Positions 13,391-21,282 of a stretch of 21,463 nt of DNA are shown in pieces. Location: assembly GCA_934636045.1 (NCBI GenBank), contig CAKTZP010000020.1:1-21463 (forward strand). The letters run 5' to 3'. A program made the position numbers and the translations under genes. The notes under the pieces were generated by a model. That model saw only the letters and a list, made by a program, of their open reading frames with translations, searched no databases and was not told the DNA's origin. Source of the stretch: an uncultured Oscillospiraceae bacterium. GTDB taxonomy: Bacteria > Bacillota > Clostridia > Oscillospirales > Oscillospiraceae. The first letter of the stretch is position 1. The number at the start of each line of letters is the position of its first letter.

Positions 13391-14221
13391 GGCCTTGAGC
13401 CGTTCGATGGCGTCGGCCACCGCGCCCTCGCCGCTCGGCGCAGCAACATGCACGCCGGGAAGGGCAAGAATTTCCTCGTCGGCGTCCGACGGAACAAAGG
13501 CAAAGTCGGCGGCCTGCAGCATTTGCAGGTCGTTCGGCGCGTCACCGGCGCAGACCAGCACATGCCGGCCGAGCGAATCGGCCAGACTGCGTGCGGCGCT
13601 GCCCTTGTCGCAGTTGCGTGGGCCGATTTCAAATTGGAGCGGCAGCGACCGCACAACATAGCAGCTCTCACCGCAGAGTGCCTCAAGCTGTGCCTTCAGC
13701 TGCTCCATACGCACCGACTGCTCCGGCGTGGCCTTGGCAGAGAGCACGTCTGCGTCCAGTGCGGCATAGAGCACCAGCTTCATGGCAAACTCCGGGAAAT
13801 TCGCCTCCGCAGGCAGAGAGATTACGCCCTGCTTCCGCAGGAACTGCTCACGCGCGGAGGCGCGGTAGAAATAGTGCCTGTCGAGGCATTGCAGCTCAAT
13901 GCCAAAATCGTCGCCGAGCGCGCGGATCTGCTCGATCAGCTGCGGCGTGTGGGCGGGCAGCGGGACGGCGTAATGCAGCTTCTCCGCGGCAAAATCATAG
14001 CAGGCCGCGCCGTTAAAGCACAGGCACGGGGCGTTGACGGGAACCAGCTCGACCTTACTGCGCAGCAGCGGGACGCTGCGCCCGCTATTGATGCAAAAGC
14101 GTCCTCCCTCCGCAATAAATGCTTGGATCGCATCGACGTTTCGCTGCGGAACGCTGCCGTCCGGCCCGGAGAGGGTGTGGTCAAAGTCGGCGGAAAAAAG
14201 AACATCGGAAAATCTGCCCAT
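13382..14221 (-). CDS. Cof-type HAD-IIB family hydrolase
   Basis: A 279-residue haloacid-dehalogenase phosphatase. Motif I is ADFDHTL (nucleophile Asp and acid Asp near residues 11 and 13), motif II INSGRS, motif III lysine in CDKGSAA, and motif IV GDAPNDLQML, with the HAD-IIB cap between. Such enzymes dephosphorylate sugar phosphates or nucleotides; the substrate here cannot be told from sequence. The ATG at 14221 with GGAGG six bases upstream is preferred; a reading from 14311 would add 30 residues that run over the promoter. It has its own promoter and ends by overlapping nth. It lies downstream of the second repeat unit on the minus strand. Confidence 0.88.
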   Translation of the reverse strand: MGRFSDVLFSADFDHTLSGPDGSVPQRNVDAIQAFIAEGGRFCINSGRSVPLLRSKVELVPVNAPCLCFNGAACYDFAAEKLHYAVPLPAHTPQLIEQIRALGDDFGIELQCLDRHYFYRASAREQFLRKQGVISLPAEANFPEFAMKLVLYAALDADVLSAKATPEQSVRMEQLKAQLEALCGESCYVVRSLPLQFEIGPRNCDKGSAARSLADSLGRHVLVCAGDAPNDLQMLQAADFAFVPSDADEEILALPGVHVAAPSGEGAVADAIERLKALL

Positions 14222-14273
14222 AGCTGGCCTCCGTGCAAAAAAAGTCATTCTTTGGCGGAAACCCGCCGCGTCC

Positions 14274-14302
14274 ATTTTACCATACCCCGCGCCAAATGTC
14301 CA
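14274..14302 (-). promoter_or_regulatory. Promoter of the HAD hydrolase gene
   Basis: On the minus strand TGGACA (14297-14302, 5/6 match), 17 bases, TAAAAT (14274-14279) with TGG just before it (extended -10). The predicted start is near 14267. Confidence 0.65.
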
Positions 14303-14318
14303 GCCAAACACAGCAAAC

Positions 14319-14345
14319 GGGACTGCCGATTCCTTCGGCAGTCCC
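14319..14345. terminator. Left flanking hairpin of repeat copy 2
   Basis: GGGACTGCCGA (14319-14329) and TCGGCAGTCCC (14335-14345) with loop TTCCT. The 27 bases are identical to 14602-14628 on the other side of the repeat. It has no T tract here and lies just upstream of the hydrolase promoter. Confidence 0.65.
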
Positions 14346-14346
14346 G

Positions 14347-14601
14347 CAGACTGTCAAAAAAGTCCGTAACCGTCAAAATCGGTTCCCATTTTAATGGATT
14401 TTTGTGCTCTGCGTTTTGATTTGCAAAAACAGAGTATTCTGAACTTTATAACCTGAGAAAAAGCTTGCTTCGCAAGAATTTTGACTTCCTGCGCAACTCA
14501 CGCCCTACCGTACCCATGTACGCCGACGGGCGTGAGTTGCTTGTCTTCCGAACTTTTTTGCAGTCTGCCGGCGTGTCGAAAAGGGTTTTTCGACACGCTG
14601 A
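14347..14601. repeat. Structured ~255-bp dispersed repeat, copy 2
   Basis: Same layout and orientation as 10747-10999: left end CAGACTGTCAAAAAAGT (14347-14363), inverted right end ACTTTTTTGCAGTCTG (14552-14567), inner 13-bp perfect stem GCAACTCACGCCC/GGGCGTGAGTTGC, and closing hairpin 14569-14600. Differences from copy 1 in the two large stems keep pairing through G-T pairs. No coding capacity is apparent. It lies between the end of the Rnf operon and the hydrolase promoter. Confidence 0.8.
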
Positions 14602-14633
14602 GGGACTGCCGATTCCTTCGGCAGTCCCTTTTT
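14602..14633 (+). terminator. Right flanking hairpin of repeat copy 2
   Basis: GGGACTGCCGA (14602-14612), loop TTCCT, TCGGCAGTCCC (14618-14628), then TTTTT (14629-14633). Its stem and loop are identical to the hairpin on the left of the repeat. Confidence 0.75.
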
Positions 14634-14656
14634 ATGCTTTACGAGGAAGGGAGAAC

Positions 14657-14692
14657 GGATTGCCGCGGCCCTTTCAGGGCCTCGCAATGACA
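14657..14692. repeat. REP-like palindromic repeat
   Basis: ATTGC (14659-14663) pairs with GCAAT (14684-14688) around an inner stem GGCCCT/AGGGCC with loop TTC. The shape GATTGC...GGCC...GCAATGAC resembles a dispersed palindrome common in Clostridia genomes. It has no T tract. Confidence 0.55.
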
Positions 14693-14695
14693 ACT

Positions 14696-14724
14696 AAGGG
14701 ACTGCCAAGCTCGGGCAGTCCCTT
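14696..14724 (-). terminator. Probable terminator of the Rnf operon
   Basis: AAGGGACTGCC (14696-14706) and GGCAGTCCCTT (14714-14724) form an 11-bp stem with a 7-base loop, 13 bases past the rnfB stop. The minus strand gives only a short T run. The stem shares AGGGACTGCC with the two hairpins that bracket repeat copy 2. Confidence 0.7.
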
Positions 14725-14737
14725 TGTTCTGAACAGA

Positions 14738-15556
14738 TTACATGGGCACGGCATCCATATCGGTGCGAAGGTTGGAGTCGGAAATGAGCTTGCGCGGACA
14801 GACGGCGGCGCAGCGGCCGCAGGAGACGCACTTGCTGTAGTCGATCGTTGCGAGGTTATTGATGACATGGATGGCATCATATTCGCACTGCTTTTCGCAC
14901 AGGTGGCAGCCGATGCAGCCGATGGAGCAGAACTTGCGGGTGTTCGCGCCGCGCTGGTGGTTGGAGCAGGCGATGATAATGTCCTCGCTCCGGCTCACAG
15001 GAACGATGACCTTGCGCGGGCAAATTTCGACGCACTGCATGCAGCCGGTGCATTTTTCCGGGTCGATCTGCGCCACACCGTTGACGACCTCAATGGCGCC
15101 GAAATGACAGACCGTCGTGCAGGTGCCGAAGCCGAGGCAGCCGTTCGGGCAAGCGGACGGGCCGTCGCCGGTGACAAACATGGCGCTGCGGCAGTCCGGA
15201 ATGCCGGCGTAGTCGGCCTTTTGCAGATGGTGCTGGCCGCGGCATTTGACCATGGCGACCTTGCGCTCCACGGCCTGCGCCTCGACGCCCATAACGGCGG
15301 ACATTTTTTCCGCCGCGTCGGAGCCGCCTGCGGCACACAGGCCGATCGCCGCTTTGCCGTCGAGCACGGCCTGCGCATAGGCTTGGCAGCCCGCAAAGCC
15401 GCAGCCGCCGCAGTTTGCGCCGGGCAGCGCCTCGACCAGCTTCGGCAGCCGCTCGTCAACCTTGACGGCAAACACCTTGGAGGCAACGGCGAGGATGGCG
15501 CCGAATGCTGCGCCCATCACGCCGAGGATAATGATCGCGGAAATGATTTTTTCCAT
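14738..15556 (-). CDS. rnfB: Rnf electron-transport complex subunit B
   Basis: A 272-residue iron-sulfur protein, the likely entry point for electrons from reduced ferredoxin. An N-terminal membrane helix (about 4-26) is followed by the four-cysteine NCGGCGFAGC module near residues 48-57 and then several CxxCxxCxxxC sets, among them CTGCMQCVEICP, CIGCHLCEKQC and CVSCGRCAAVCP. This multi-cluster tail is typical of clostridial RnfB. AGGGGGT lies seven bases before the ATG; 12 bases separate it from rnfA. It is the last gene of the operon, as usual in Clostridia. Confidence 0.95.
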   Translation of the reverse strand: MEKIISAIIILGVMGAAFGAILAVASKVFAVKVDERLPKLVEALPGANCGGCGFAGCQAYAQAVLDGKAAIGLCAAGGSDAAEKMSAVMGVEAQAVERKVAMVKCRGQHHLQKADYAGIPDCRSAMFVTGDGPSACPNGCLGFGTCTTVCHFGAIEVVNGVAQIDPEKCTGCMQCVEICPRKVIVPVSRSEDIIIACSNHQRGANTRKFCSIGCIGCHLCEKQCEYDAIHVINNLATIDYSKCVSCGRCAAVCPRKLISDSNLRTDMDAVPM

Positions 15557-15568
15557 TACGCTACCCCC

Positions 15569-16159
15569 TTAGAAAACGCGGAAGCCGGAGAAGCCCATAA
15601 ACGACAGTGCCAGCAGCCCCGCGGCGATCAGCGCAATGGGAAAGCCCTGAAACGCCTTCGGGCAGTCGCAGTCCTCCAGCCGTTCGCGCACGGACGAGAA
15701 CAGCAGGATGGCCACGGTAAAGCCGGCGCCGCCCATCAGGCCATAGACCACAGACTCGATGAAGCTGTAGCCGTTCTGAATGTTCAGCAGTGCCACACCG
15801 AGCACAGCACAGTTGGTGGTGATCAGCGGCAGGTAGATGCCGAGCGCCTGATACAGCGCGGGCAGCGCCTTTTGCAGGAACATTTCCACAAGCTGCACCA
15901 GCGCGGCGATGACGAGGATGAAGACGACCGTTTGCATGTAGGCAAGGTCGTAGGGTAGGAGCAGGAATTCATTGACCGCCCATGTGGCTGCGGAGGCCAG
16001 ACCCATGACGAAGATGACCGCCACGCCCATGCCGAGCGCAGTGTCGAACTTCTTGGAAACGCCCATGAACGGGCAGATGCCTAAGAACTTGACGAGAATG
16101 AAGTTTTCGGCCAGGATCGCACTGAGGGAAATGGAGAAGAGGGAGAGAAAAACACTCAT
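15569..16159 (-). CDS. rnfA: Rnf electron-transport complex subunit A
   Basis: A 196-residue membrane protein with about six hydrophobic helices. The opening segment LAENFILVKFLGICPFMGVSKK and the central LPLITTNCAVLGVALLN, each with a conserved cysteine, are diagnostic of RnfA/NqrE; the cysteines are thought to hold an iron-sulfur site inside the membrane. RnfA and RnfE are paralogues with opposite topology forming the ion-translocating core. GGAGG lies seven bases before the ATG, and the start overlaps the rnfE stop by four bases (ATGA). Confidence 0.95.
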   Translation of the reverse strand: MSVFLSLFSISLSAILAENFILVKFLGICPFMGVSKKFDTALGMGVAVIFVMGLASAATWAVNEFLLLPYDLAYMQTVVFILVIAALVQLVEMFLQKALPALYQALGIYLPLITTNCAVLGVALLNIQNGYSFIESVVYGLMGGAGFTVAILLFSSVRERLEDCDCPKAFQGFPIALIAAGLLALSFMGFSGFRVF

Positions 16160-16797
16160 TTTTGTGCCTCCTTCTTTTTCTGCTTTTCAGCCAGATGGCG
16201 ATTAAACCACTGCGAAAAGGCGATCAGACAGCCGAGCGTCAAAAAGCCGCCGACGGGCAAAATGACGATCAGCGCGGGGTATTGCGCAGAGAGAATGCGC
16301 AAGCCGTCGTCGCCGAACACACCCTTGCCGAACGTGCCGCTGCCAAGCAGCTCGCGGATGATGCACATCGTCACCAGCGCCACGGTGTAGCCGATGCCCT
16401 GCGTCAGGCCGTCCACTGCCGAGGCCAGCACACCGTTTTTCGAGGCGAAGGCCTCCGCGCGGCCGAGGATGATGCAATTGACGACGATCAAGGGAATGAA
16501 CACACCGAGGCTGTCCGAAAGCGCCGGAACAAACGCCTTGAGCAGCAGGTCGACCATCGTGACAAAGCCCGCGATGACGACGATGTACGCGGCGATGCGA
16601 ATTTTATCGGGGATCACCTTGCGCAGCAGGGAGATCGCCACATTGGAGCAGATGAGGATGATCGTGACCGAAAGACCCATGCCGAGTCCGTTGAAGAGCG
16701 TGGTCGTAATGGCCATCGTCGAGCACATGCCCAGAAGCTGGCTGAGCACGGGGTTGTTGGTCAGCAGCCCCTCCTTGAGTTGCTTTTTGAAGTTCAT
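16156..16797 (-). CDS. rnfE: Rnf electron-transport complex subunit E
   Basis: A 213-residue membrane protein, paralogue of RnfA. Diagnostic segments are the N-terminal GLLTNNPVLSQLLGMCSTMAIT and the central VFIPLIVVNCIILGRAEAFASKNG, each with the conserved cysteine expected of RnfE/NqrD. It forms the membrane core with RnfA and takes part in Na+ or H+ export. It overlaps rnfG and rnfA by four bases at either end, which points to translational coupling. Confidence 0.95.
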   Translation of the reverse strand: MNFKKQLKEGLLTNNPVLSQLLGMCSTMAITTTLFNGLGMGLSVTIILICSNVAISLLRKVIPDKIRIAAYIVVIAGFVTMVDLLLKAFVPALSDSLGVFIPLIVVNCIILGRAEAFASKNGVLASAVDGLTQGIGYTVALVTMCIIRELLGSGTFGKGVFGDDGLRILSAQYPALIVILPVGGFLTLGCLIAFSQWFNRHLAEKQKKKEAQK

Positions 16798-17321
16798 TCA
16801 AGCACCTCCTTGACATAGCGCAGCGCAAGGCTCACACCGTCGGAGACTGCGCGGCTGGTGACCGTCGCACCGGTCAGCGCCTCGATCTGCCCGCCATCCT
16901 TGGTCACGGCGACCGCGCCGGATGCGCCGACGAACTGGCTGCGGAAGTCCTCGCGCGTGCAGTTGGCGCCGAGCGAGGCCGTTTCGGAATGGGAGATGAT
17001 GGAAATGCCGGTAACGGCGCCGCTCGTGTCCACGCCGACCATCATGTCGATCGCGCCGCCGAAGCCGTTCGTGCTCACGCGCAAAACATATCCGGCATCG
17101 CCCGCGCGGTAGGCAGCCGTAATGCCGTCGGCCTCGACCGAAAGCGCTTCATACTGCTCGGCCGGGAGCACCTCCTGCATGGCCTTCTCGGCCTTTTCGC
17201 GGGTGAGTGTGTCAATTTTATCCTCGGTCAGCTCATTGACAAGGCCGAGCAGCGCCGCAGTGACGCCGGTGATGAGCAGCAACGTCAGCGTCAGGCGGAG
17301 AATGTAGCGGACGGTTTTCAT
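16794..17321 (-). CDS. rnfG: Rnf electron-transport complex subunit G
   Basis: A 175-residue extracytoplasmic flavoprotein with a single N-terminal anchor (residues about 7-28) and an FMN-binding domain. The covalent FMN threonine lies in LTGATVTSRAV near residues 150-160, and SHSETASLGANC is the other typical FMN-domain stretch. It is on the short side for RnfG, with a reduced spacer after the membrane anchor. It passes electrons between RnfD and the rest of the complex. Starts and stops overlap neighbours by four bases. Confidence 0.93.
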   Translation of the reverse strand: MKTVRYILRLTLTLLLITGVTAALLGLVNELTEDKIDTLTREKAEKAMQEVLPAEQYEALSVEADGITAAYRAGDAGYVLRVSTNGFGGAIDMMVGVDTSGAVTGISIISHSETASLGANCTREDFRSQFVGASGAVAVTKDGGQIEALTGATVTSRAVSDGVSLALRYVKEVLE

Positions 17322-18169
17322 GCCGCGTCACCGCCCTTCTTCTTTTTCTGTGTGCCGAAGCGCTTGGGAATGCCGATCTTGTCGAAGAAGCCGACGCAGC
17401 AGTTCATCAACAGAATCGCGAAGCTGACGCCCTCGACATACGAGCCGAAGTAGCGAATGAGGATCGTCACGATGCCGCAGCCGATGCCGAAGCAAACCTG
17501 ACCGGCATGGGTGACCGGGGAGGTGGTGTAGTCCGTAGCCATATAGACCGCGCCGAGGATCAGGCCGCCGGAGAGCAGCTCATAGAGCATCCAATCCAGC
17601 CGGCCGCAGCCGCCGATCTTTCCGAGGAAGGCGTCAAGCAGGCTCTGCGTCGGCAGGGCGCCCGCGTGCAGTGCCTGCATCGGGGTCGCCGTGGTCACGG
17701 CGTCCAGCAGGCCGCCGGTCGTCACATTGTAGGCGCTGCCGGACATCAGCGACGGCCATGCAAACGTCATGAACGCTCTGGCGGCGAGGGCGGGGTTGAC
17801 AATGTTCATGCCGATGCCGCCGAACAGCTGCTTGACCAGCACGATGGCGAAGAAATCGCCGATAATGACTGCCCAATAGGGCACATTTGCCGGGCAGACA
17901 AAGGCAATCAAAATACCTGTGACCACCGCCGACCAGTCGCCGACGGTGGTGTCTTTTTTCATGATGTTGCGGTAAAGCCACTCAAAGAAGACGCACGCGC
18001 CTGCGGAGATCAGCGTCAGTGCCAGCGCCCGGAAACCGAAAAACACAACGCCGCCAATCAGCGCGGGCAGCAGCGCGATGCACACATCACGCATGATGAC
18101 CTGCGTGGCGTTAGAGCTATGGTCGTGCGGCGAGGAGGAAATGGTCAGCTTTAGCGGTTCATATTTCAT
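17318..18169 (-). CDS. rnfD: Rnf electron-transport complex subunit D
   Basis: A 283-residue polytopic membrane flavoprotein. The covalent FMN site is in DAVTTATPMQAL, where the usual SGAT reads TTAT but keeps the threonine. NIVNPALAARAFMTFAWP is a family signature. The C-terminus ends in a lysine-rich cytoplasmic tail (KRFGTQKKKKGG). It overlaps rnfC and rnfG by four bases. RnfD joins RnfG in moving electrons across the membrane coupled to ion transport. Confidence 0.95.
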   Translation of the reverse strand: MKYEPLKLTISSSPHDHSSNATQVIMRDVCIALLPALIGGVVFFGFRALALTLISAGACVFFEWLYRNIMKKDTTVGDWSAVVTGILIAFVCPANVPYWAVIIGDFFAIVLVKQLFGGIGMNIVNPALAARAFMTFAWPSLMSGSAYNVTTGGLLDAVTTATPMQALHAGALPTQSLLDAFLGKIGGCGRLDWMLYELLSGGLILGAVYMATDYTTSPVTHAGQVCFGIGCGIVTILIRYFGSYVEGVSFAILLMNCCVGFFDKIGIPKRFGTQKKKKGGDAA

Positions 18170-19479
18170 CTCTTGTCCTCCCTTGCCTTGGCGTCGCGCA
18201 GCATTTTCTTTGCCGTGCGGAAGCTCTGCACCAGCGGGATCTCCGCCGGGCAGTTATACGCGCAGCTGCCGCATTCGATGCAGTCCATGACGTTGCCCTT
18301 TTCCAGTGCGGCCAAGTCCTCGCGCTTCTGCGCGCGGTGCAGGAAGATCGGCATCAGGTGCATCGGGCAGACGTCGACACACTTGCCGCAGCGGATGCAG
18401 TGCGGATTGGGCTTGACGCGCAGGTCGCTGACGCTGTAGCAGGTCAGGGCGTTATTGCCCTTAATGGTGGCCGCCTCGAGCGTATGCTGGGCGATGCCCA
18501 TCATCGGGCCACCAACAAAAATCTTGTGCGGGATGCCGTGGAAACCGCCCGCGGCAATGAGAAGGTCTGCAAAGCTCGTGCCGATCGGCGCGAGGAAGTT
18601 GCCGGGCTTTTCCACGGCGTGACCGGTCACGGTAATGGCGCGGCGCACGAGCGGCATACCGTCATACACGGCGTCGCAAATTGCGGCACAGGTGGCAACA
18701 TTGAACACCGCGCAGCCGACCATGGCAGGCAGTCCGCCCGGCGGCACCTGCCGCCCGGTGACGGTCTGGATGAGCTGCTTTTCCGCGCCCTGCGGATAGC
18801 GCACCTTCATGGTCAGCAGGCGCACACCCTCAGGCAGATGCTTTTGCAGGGACGCAATGGCCTCGGGCTTGTTGGCCTCGACGCCGATTACCGTCTGCTT
18901 CGGCTGAAGGATTTTCTGCACGATGGCAAGGCCGCGGAGGATGCGCTCCGGCGTCTCGCGCATCAGGCGGTCATCCGAGGTGATGTACGGCTCGCACTCC
19001 GCTCCGTTGACGATAACGGTGTCGACCTTGCCGATGCCGGAGGAGAGCTTGACGCAGGTTGGGAAGCCCGCGCCGCCCATGCCGGTGATGCCCGCCTCGC
19101 GGATAATGGCGACCAACTCGTCTGCGGTGAGCGCGTCAACGTTTTCGCGCGGGCGGATGTCGCGGCAGAGCGTGTCGCGCCGGTCGTTTTCAATCACGAC
19201 ACACATGCCGTCCGTGCCGGTGGGCGTGGGGCGATTTTCTACTGCAATGACCGTACCGGAGACGGAAGCGTGCACGGGAACGCACAGCCCCTGTCCGTCG
19301 CCGATCTTCTGGCCGAGCTGAACGCGCTGGCCGACGGAGACCAGCGGCTTGCAGGGAGCGCCGATATGCTGTGACATTGCGATACTAACGATCTTGGGGT
19401 GCAGGGGGCGAATGGGTTCGTCCTTAGAAAGCTCTTTAAAGCCCCGCGGATGAACGCCGCCGAAGAATGAGCGCGCCAT
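18166..19479 (-). CDS. rnfC: Rnf electron-transport complex subunit C
   Basis: A 437-residue peripheral NAD-side subunit homologous to the NuoF flavoprotein. The nucleotide/FMN region reads GITGMGGAGFPTCVKL and VIVNGAECEPYITSD, and two C-terminal 4Fe-4S motifs follow: CIRCGKCVDVCP and CIECGSCAYNCP. It hands electrons to NAD+, completing ferredoxin:NAD+ oxidoreduction. It is the first gene of the Rnf operon; GAGGTGA lies about nine bases before the ATG and an extended -10 promoter about 40 bases upstream. The operon is divergent from the riboswitch-controlled glyA. Confidence 0.96.
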   Translation of the reverse strand: MARSFFGGVHPRGFKELSKDEPIRPLHPKIVSIAMSQHIGAPCKPLVSVGQRVQLGQKIGDGQGLCVPVHASVSGTVIAVENRPTPTGTDGMCVVIENDRRDTLCRDIRPRENVDALTADELVAIIREAGITGMGGAGFPTCVKLSSGIGKVDTVIVNGAECEPYITSDDRLMRETPERILRGLAIVQKILQPKQTVIGVEANKPEAIASLQKHLPEGVRLLTMKVRYPQGAEKQLIQTVTGRQVPPGGLPAMVGCAVFNVATCAAICDAVYDGMPLVRRAITVTGHAVEKPGNFLAPIGTSFADLLIAAGGFHGIPHKIFVGGPMMGIAQHTLEAATIKGNNALTCYSVSDLRVKPNPHCIRCGKCVDVCPMHLMPIFLHRAQKREDLAALEKGNVMDCIECGSCAYNCPAEIPLVQSFRTAKKMLRDAKAREDKR

Positions 19480-19517
19480 AGCGTTGCATCACCTCAATTC
19501 AAACTATTACGAAGAAT

Positions 19518-19526
19518 ACTATACCA
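19518..19526 (-). promoter_or_regulatory. Probable Rnf operon promoter (extended -10)
   Basis: The minus strand carries TGGTATAGT (complement of 19518-19526), an extended -10. The -35 at the right distance (TAGATT) is poor. The predicted start is near 19511, about 30 bases before the rnfC ATG. Confidence 0.5.
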
Positions 19527-19643
19527 TATCAAGCGCCAAAAATCTACGATTTGCGCTGCATTTTTTCACGGTTTTTTCAAAACACTGTGGAATCTGCACA
19601 AACGCGGGCGGTAAAAAATGAATAATTTTTCATAAAATACCGG

Positions 19644-19671
19644 TTGCGTTTTCGACATAATGCGCTATAAT
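19644..19671 (+). promoter_or_regulatory. Promoter of the glycine riboswitch-glyA transcript
   Basis: TTGCGT (19644-19649), 16 bases, TATAAT (19666-19671). Transcription would start near 19678, about 15 bases before the first aptamer. Confidence 0.65.
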
Positions 19672-19689
19672 AAGGGCAGAAAGAAATAT

Positions 19690-19852
19690 ACCCGTCGAAG
19701 CAGCCCGGGAAAGCGGCCTCATGGCCCTCCGAAGGAGCAAAACTCTCAGGAACCAAGGACCGAGCTGTGTAGGGACTCTCTGGAGAAGCTCATGATTGAG
19801 TGCCGAAGGTGCAAGGCGAACGCCGAATCTCTCAGGCAAAAGGACAGAGTTG
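19690..19852 (+). ncRNA. Tandem glycine riboswitch
   Basis: Two glycine aptamers in series. Aptamer 1 (about 19690-19770) shows CCTCCGAAGGAGCAA then CTCTCAGG and CAAGGAC; aptamer 2 (about 19773-19850) shows CTCTGGAGA, GTGCCGAAGGTGCAA, CTCTCAGGCAAAAGGACAG, closed by ACTCT/AGAGT. These are the core elements of the glycine riboswitch family. The 5' strand of aptamer 1 reads GGGAAAG instead of the usual GGGAGAG. An intrinsic terminator follows at 19899-19932, so control is probably at transcription of glyA. Confidence 0.93.
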
Positions 19853-19898
19853 TGTTTCGTCACACGATTTGTTTTCGTGGTGGCGGAATACCTGTAAT

Positions 19899-19932
19899 GA
19901 GTGCGACCGGAGGTTCCGGCTGCACTCTTTTT
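19899..19932 (+). terminator. Riboswitch expression-platform terminator
   Basis: GAGTGC (19899-19904) pairs with GCACTC (19922-19927) around an inner CCGGA/TCCGG stem, followed by TTTTT (19928-19932). It lies 50 bases before the glyA start. The same GAGTGC occurs inside aptamer 2 (19798-19803) and could compete for the 3' arm. Confidence 0.85.
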
Positions 19933-19982
19933 GTATTCTATATCAGACCGGAGCGGCAAAGCACCCGCCCGAAGGAGGACTT

Positions 19983-21239
19983 ATGAGCATTCATGAACTT
20001 GCCCCGAACATTGAATTTGTTAACCGCTTTGACCCGGAGGTCGGCACGCTGCTGCAGGGCGAGCTGCGCCGCCAGCGCCGGAACATCGAGCTGATTGCCT
20101 CGGAAAACATCGCCTCCGCCGCGGTCATCGCCTGCATGGGCACGGTTTTGACCAACAAATATGCCGAGGGTCTGCCCGCCAAGCGCTACTACGGCGGCTG
20201 CGAGGTCGTCGACGAGGTCGAGCGGCTGGCCATCGCACGCGCGAAGACGCTCTTCGGCGCGGAATTTGTCAACGTCCAGCCGCACAGCGGCGCGCAGGCA
20301 AATCTGGCGGTCTATGCGGCGCTTTTGCAGCCGGGCGACACCATTCTCGGTATGAGTCTCGCCAACGGCGGCCACCTGACGCACGGCGCGTCGGCCAATC
20401 AGTCGGGCAAGATCTATCACGCCGTTTCCTACGGCGTCGATCCCGCCACCGGCCGCATCGACTATGACGAGGTCGAGCGCCTGACGAAGCTGTACCATCC
20501 GAAGCTGATCGTCGCGGGCGCGTCGGCCTACCCGCGCACGATTGATTTTGCTGCCTTTGCCGATATCGCACATCGCAACGGCGCGCTTTTGATGGTCGAT
20601 ATGGCACATATCGCCGGCTTGGTCGCGGGCGGCGTCCATCAAAGCCCTGTCCCCTATGCCGATATCGTAACGACCACAACCCACAAGACCCTTCGCGGCC
20701 CGCGCGGCGGCATCATCATGGGGCGGGAGGAGTTTGCCAAGAGAATCAACTCCGCTGTTTTCCCCGGCACGCAGGGCGGCCCGCTGATGCACGTCATCGC
20801 CGCCAAGGCCATCTGCTTCCGCGAGGCCATGCAGCCGGAATTTGCCGCCTATGCGCAGCAGGTCGTCAAAAACGCCAAGGCGCTGGCCGCGGCGCTGCTG
20901 GAAAAGGGCTTTGACCTCGTCTCCGGCGGCACGGACAACCACCTCATGCTCGCCGATCTTCGTCCCCTGCACATCACGGGCAAGGAGCTGCAGCACCGGC
21001 TGGACGAAAACTATATCACGGTCAATAAAAATGCCATCCCGAACGACCCGGAAAAGCCCTTCGTCACCAGCGGCGTCCGCATCGGCACCCCCGCCGCCAC
21101 GACCCGCGGCATGGTGGAAGACGACATGCGCCTCATTGCCCAGTGCATCTACGACACCGCCTCCGACTTTGAAGGCACCCAGCAAAAAGTCCGCGCCGCC
21201 GTCAGCACCTTGACCCAAAAATACCCGCTGTACGAGTAA
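19983..21239 (+). CDS. glyA: Serine hydroxymethyltransferase (GlyA)
   Basis: A 418-residue PLP enzyme interconverting serine plus tetrahydrofolate with glycine plus methylene-tetrahydrofolate in the cytosol. Family features are intact: [10 protein letters not shown] near residue 36, [15 protein letters not shown] (58-72), [13 protein letters not shown] (205-217) and the PLP lysine Lys235 in [21 protein letters not shown] lies just before the ATG at 19983; longer in-frame readings extend into the riboswitch and are not real. It is transcribed alone under a tandem glycine riboswitch and ends before a strong terminator. Because glycine is both its product and the ligand, the sign of regulation tells which direction the enzyme mainly runs. 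Confidence 0.97.
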   Translation: MSIHELAPNIEFVNRFDPEVGTLLQGELRRQRRNIELIASENIASAAVIACMGTVLTNKYAEGLPAKRYYGGCEVVDEVERLAIARAKTLFGAEFVNVQPHSGAQANLAVYAALLQPGDTILGMSLANGGHLTHGASANQSGKIYHAVSYGVDPATGRIDYDEVERLTKLYHPKLIVAGASAYPRTIDFAAFADIAHRNGALLMVDMAHIAGLVAGGVHQSPVPYADIVTTTTHKTLRGPRGGIIMGREEFAKRINSAVFPGTQGGPLMHVIAAKAICFREAMQPEFAAYAQQVVKNAKALAAALLEKGFDLVSGGTDNHLMLADLRPLHITGKELQHRLDENYITVNKNAIPNDPEKPFVTSGVRIGTPAATTRGMVEDDMRLIAQCIYDTASDFEGTQQKVRAAVSTLTQKYPLYE

Positions 21240-21282
21240 GCTGAGTTTTTGGCTAACATAGGCTCCCCCTCTTTCATTAAGA

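Noticed and set aside
10747..14601. CRISPR array
   Set aside because: Only two long copies about 3.6 kb apart, no short regularly spaced repeats and no cas genes.
14465..15958. 497-codon plus-strand open frame running from the repeat into rnfB/rnfA
   Set aside because: Antisense to two well-supported Rnf genes, low-complexity Ala/Asp/Gly/His-rich composition, no recognisable domain; produced by GC-rich codon bias.
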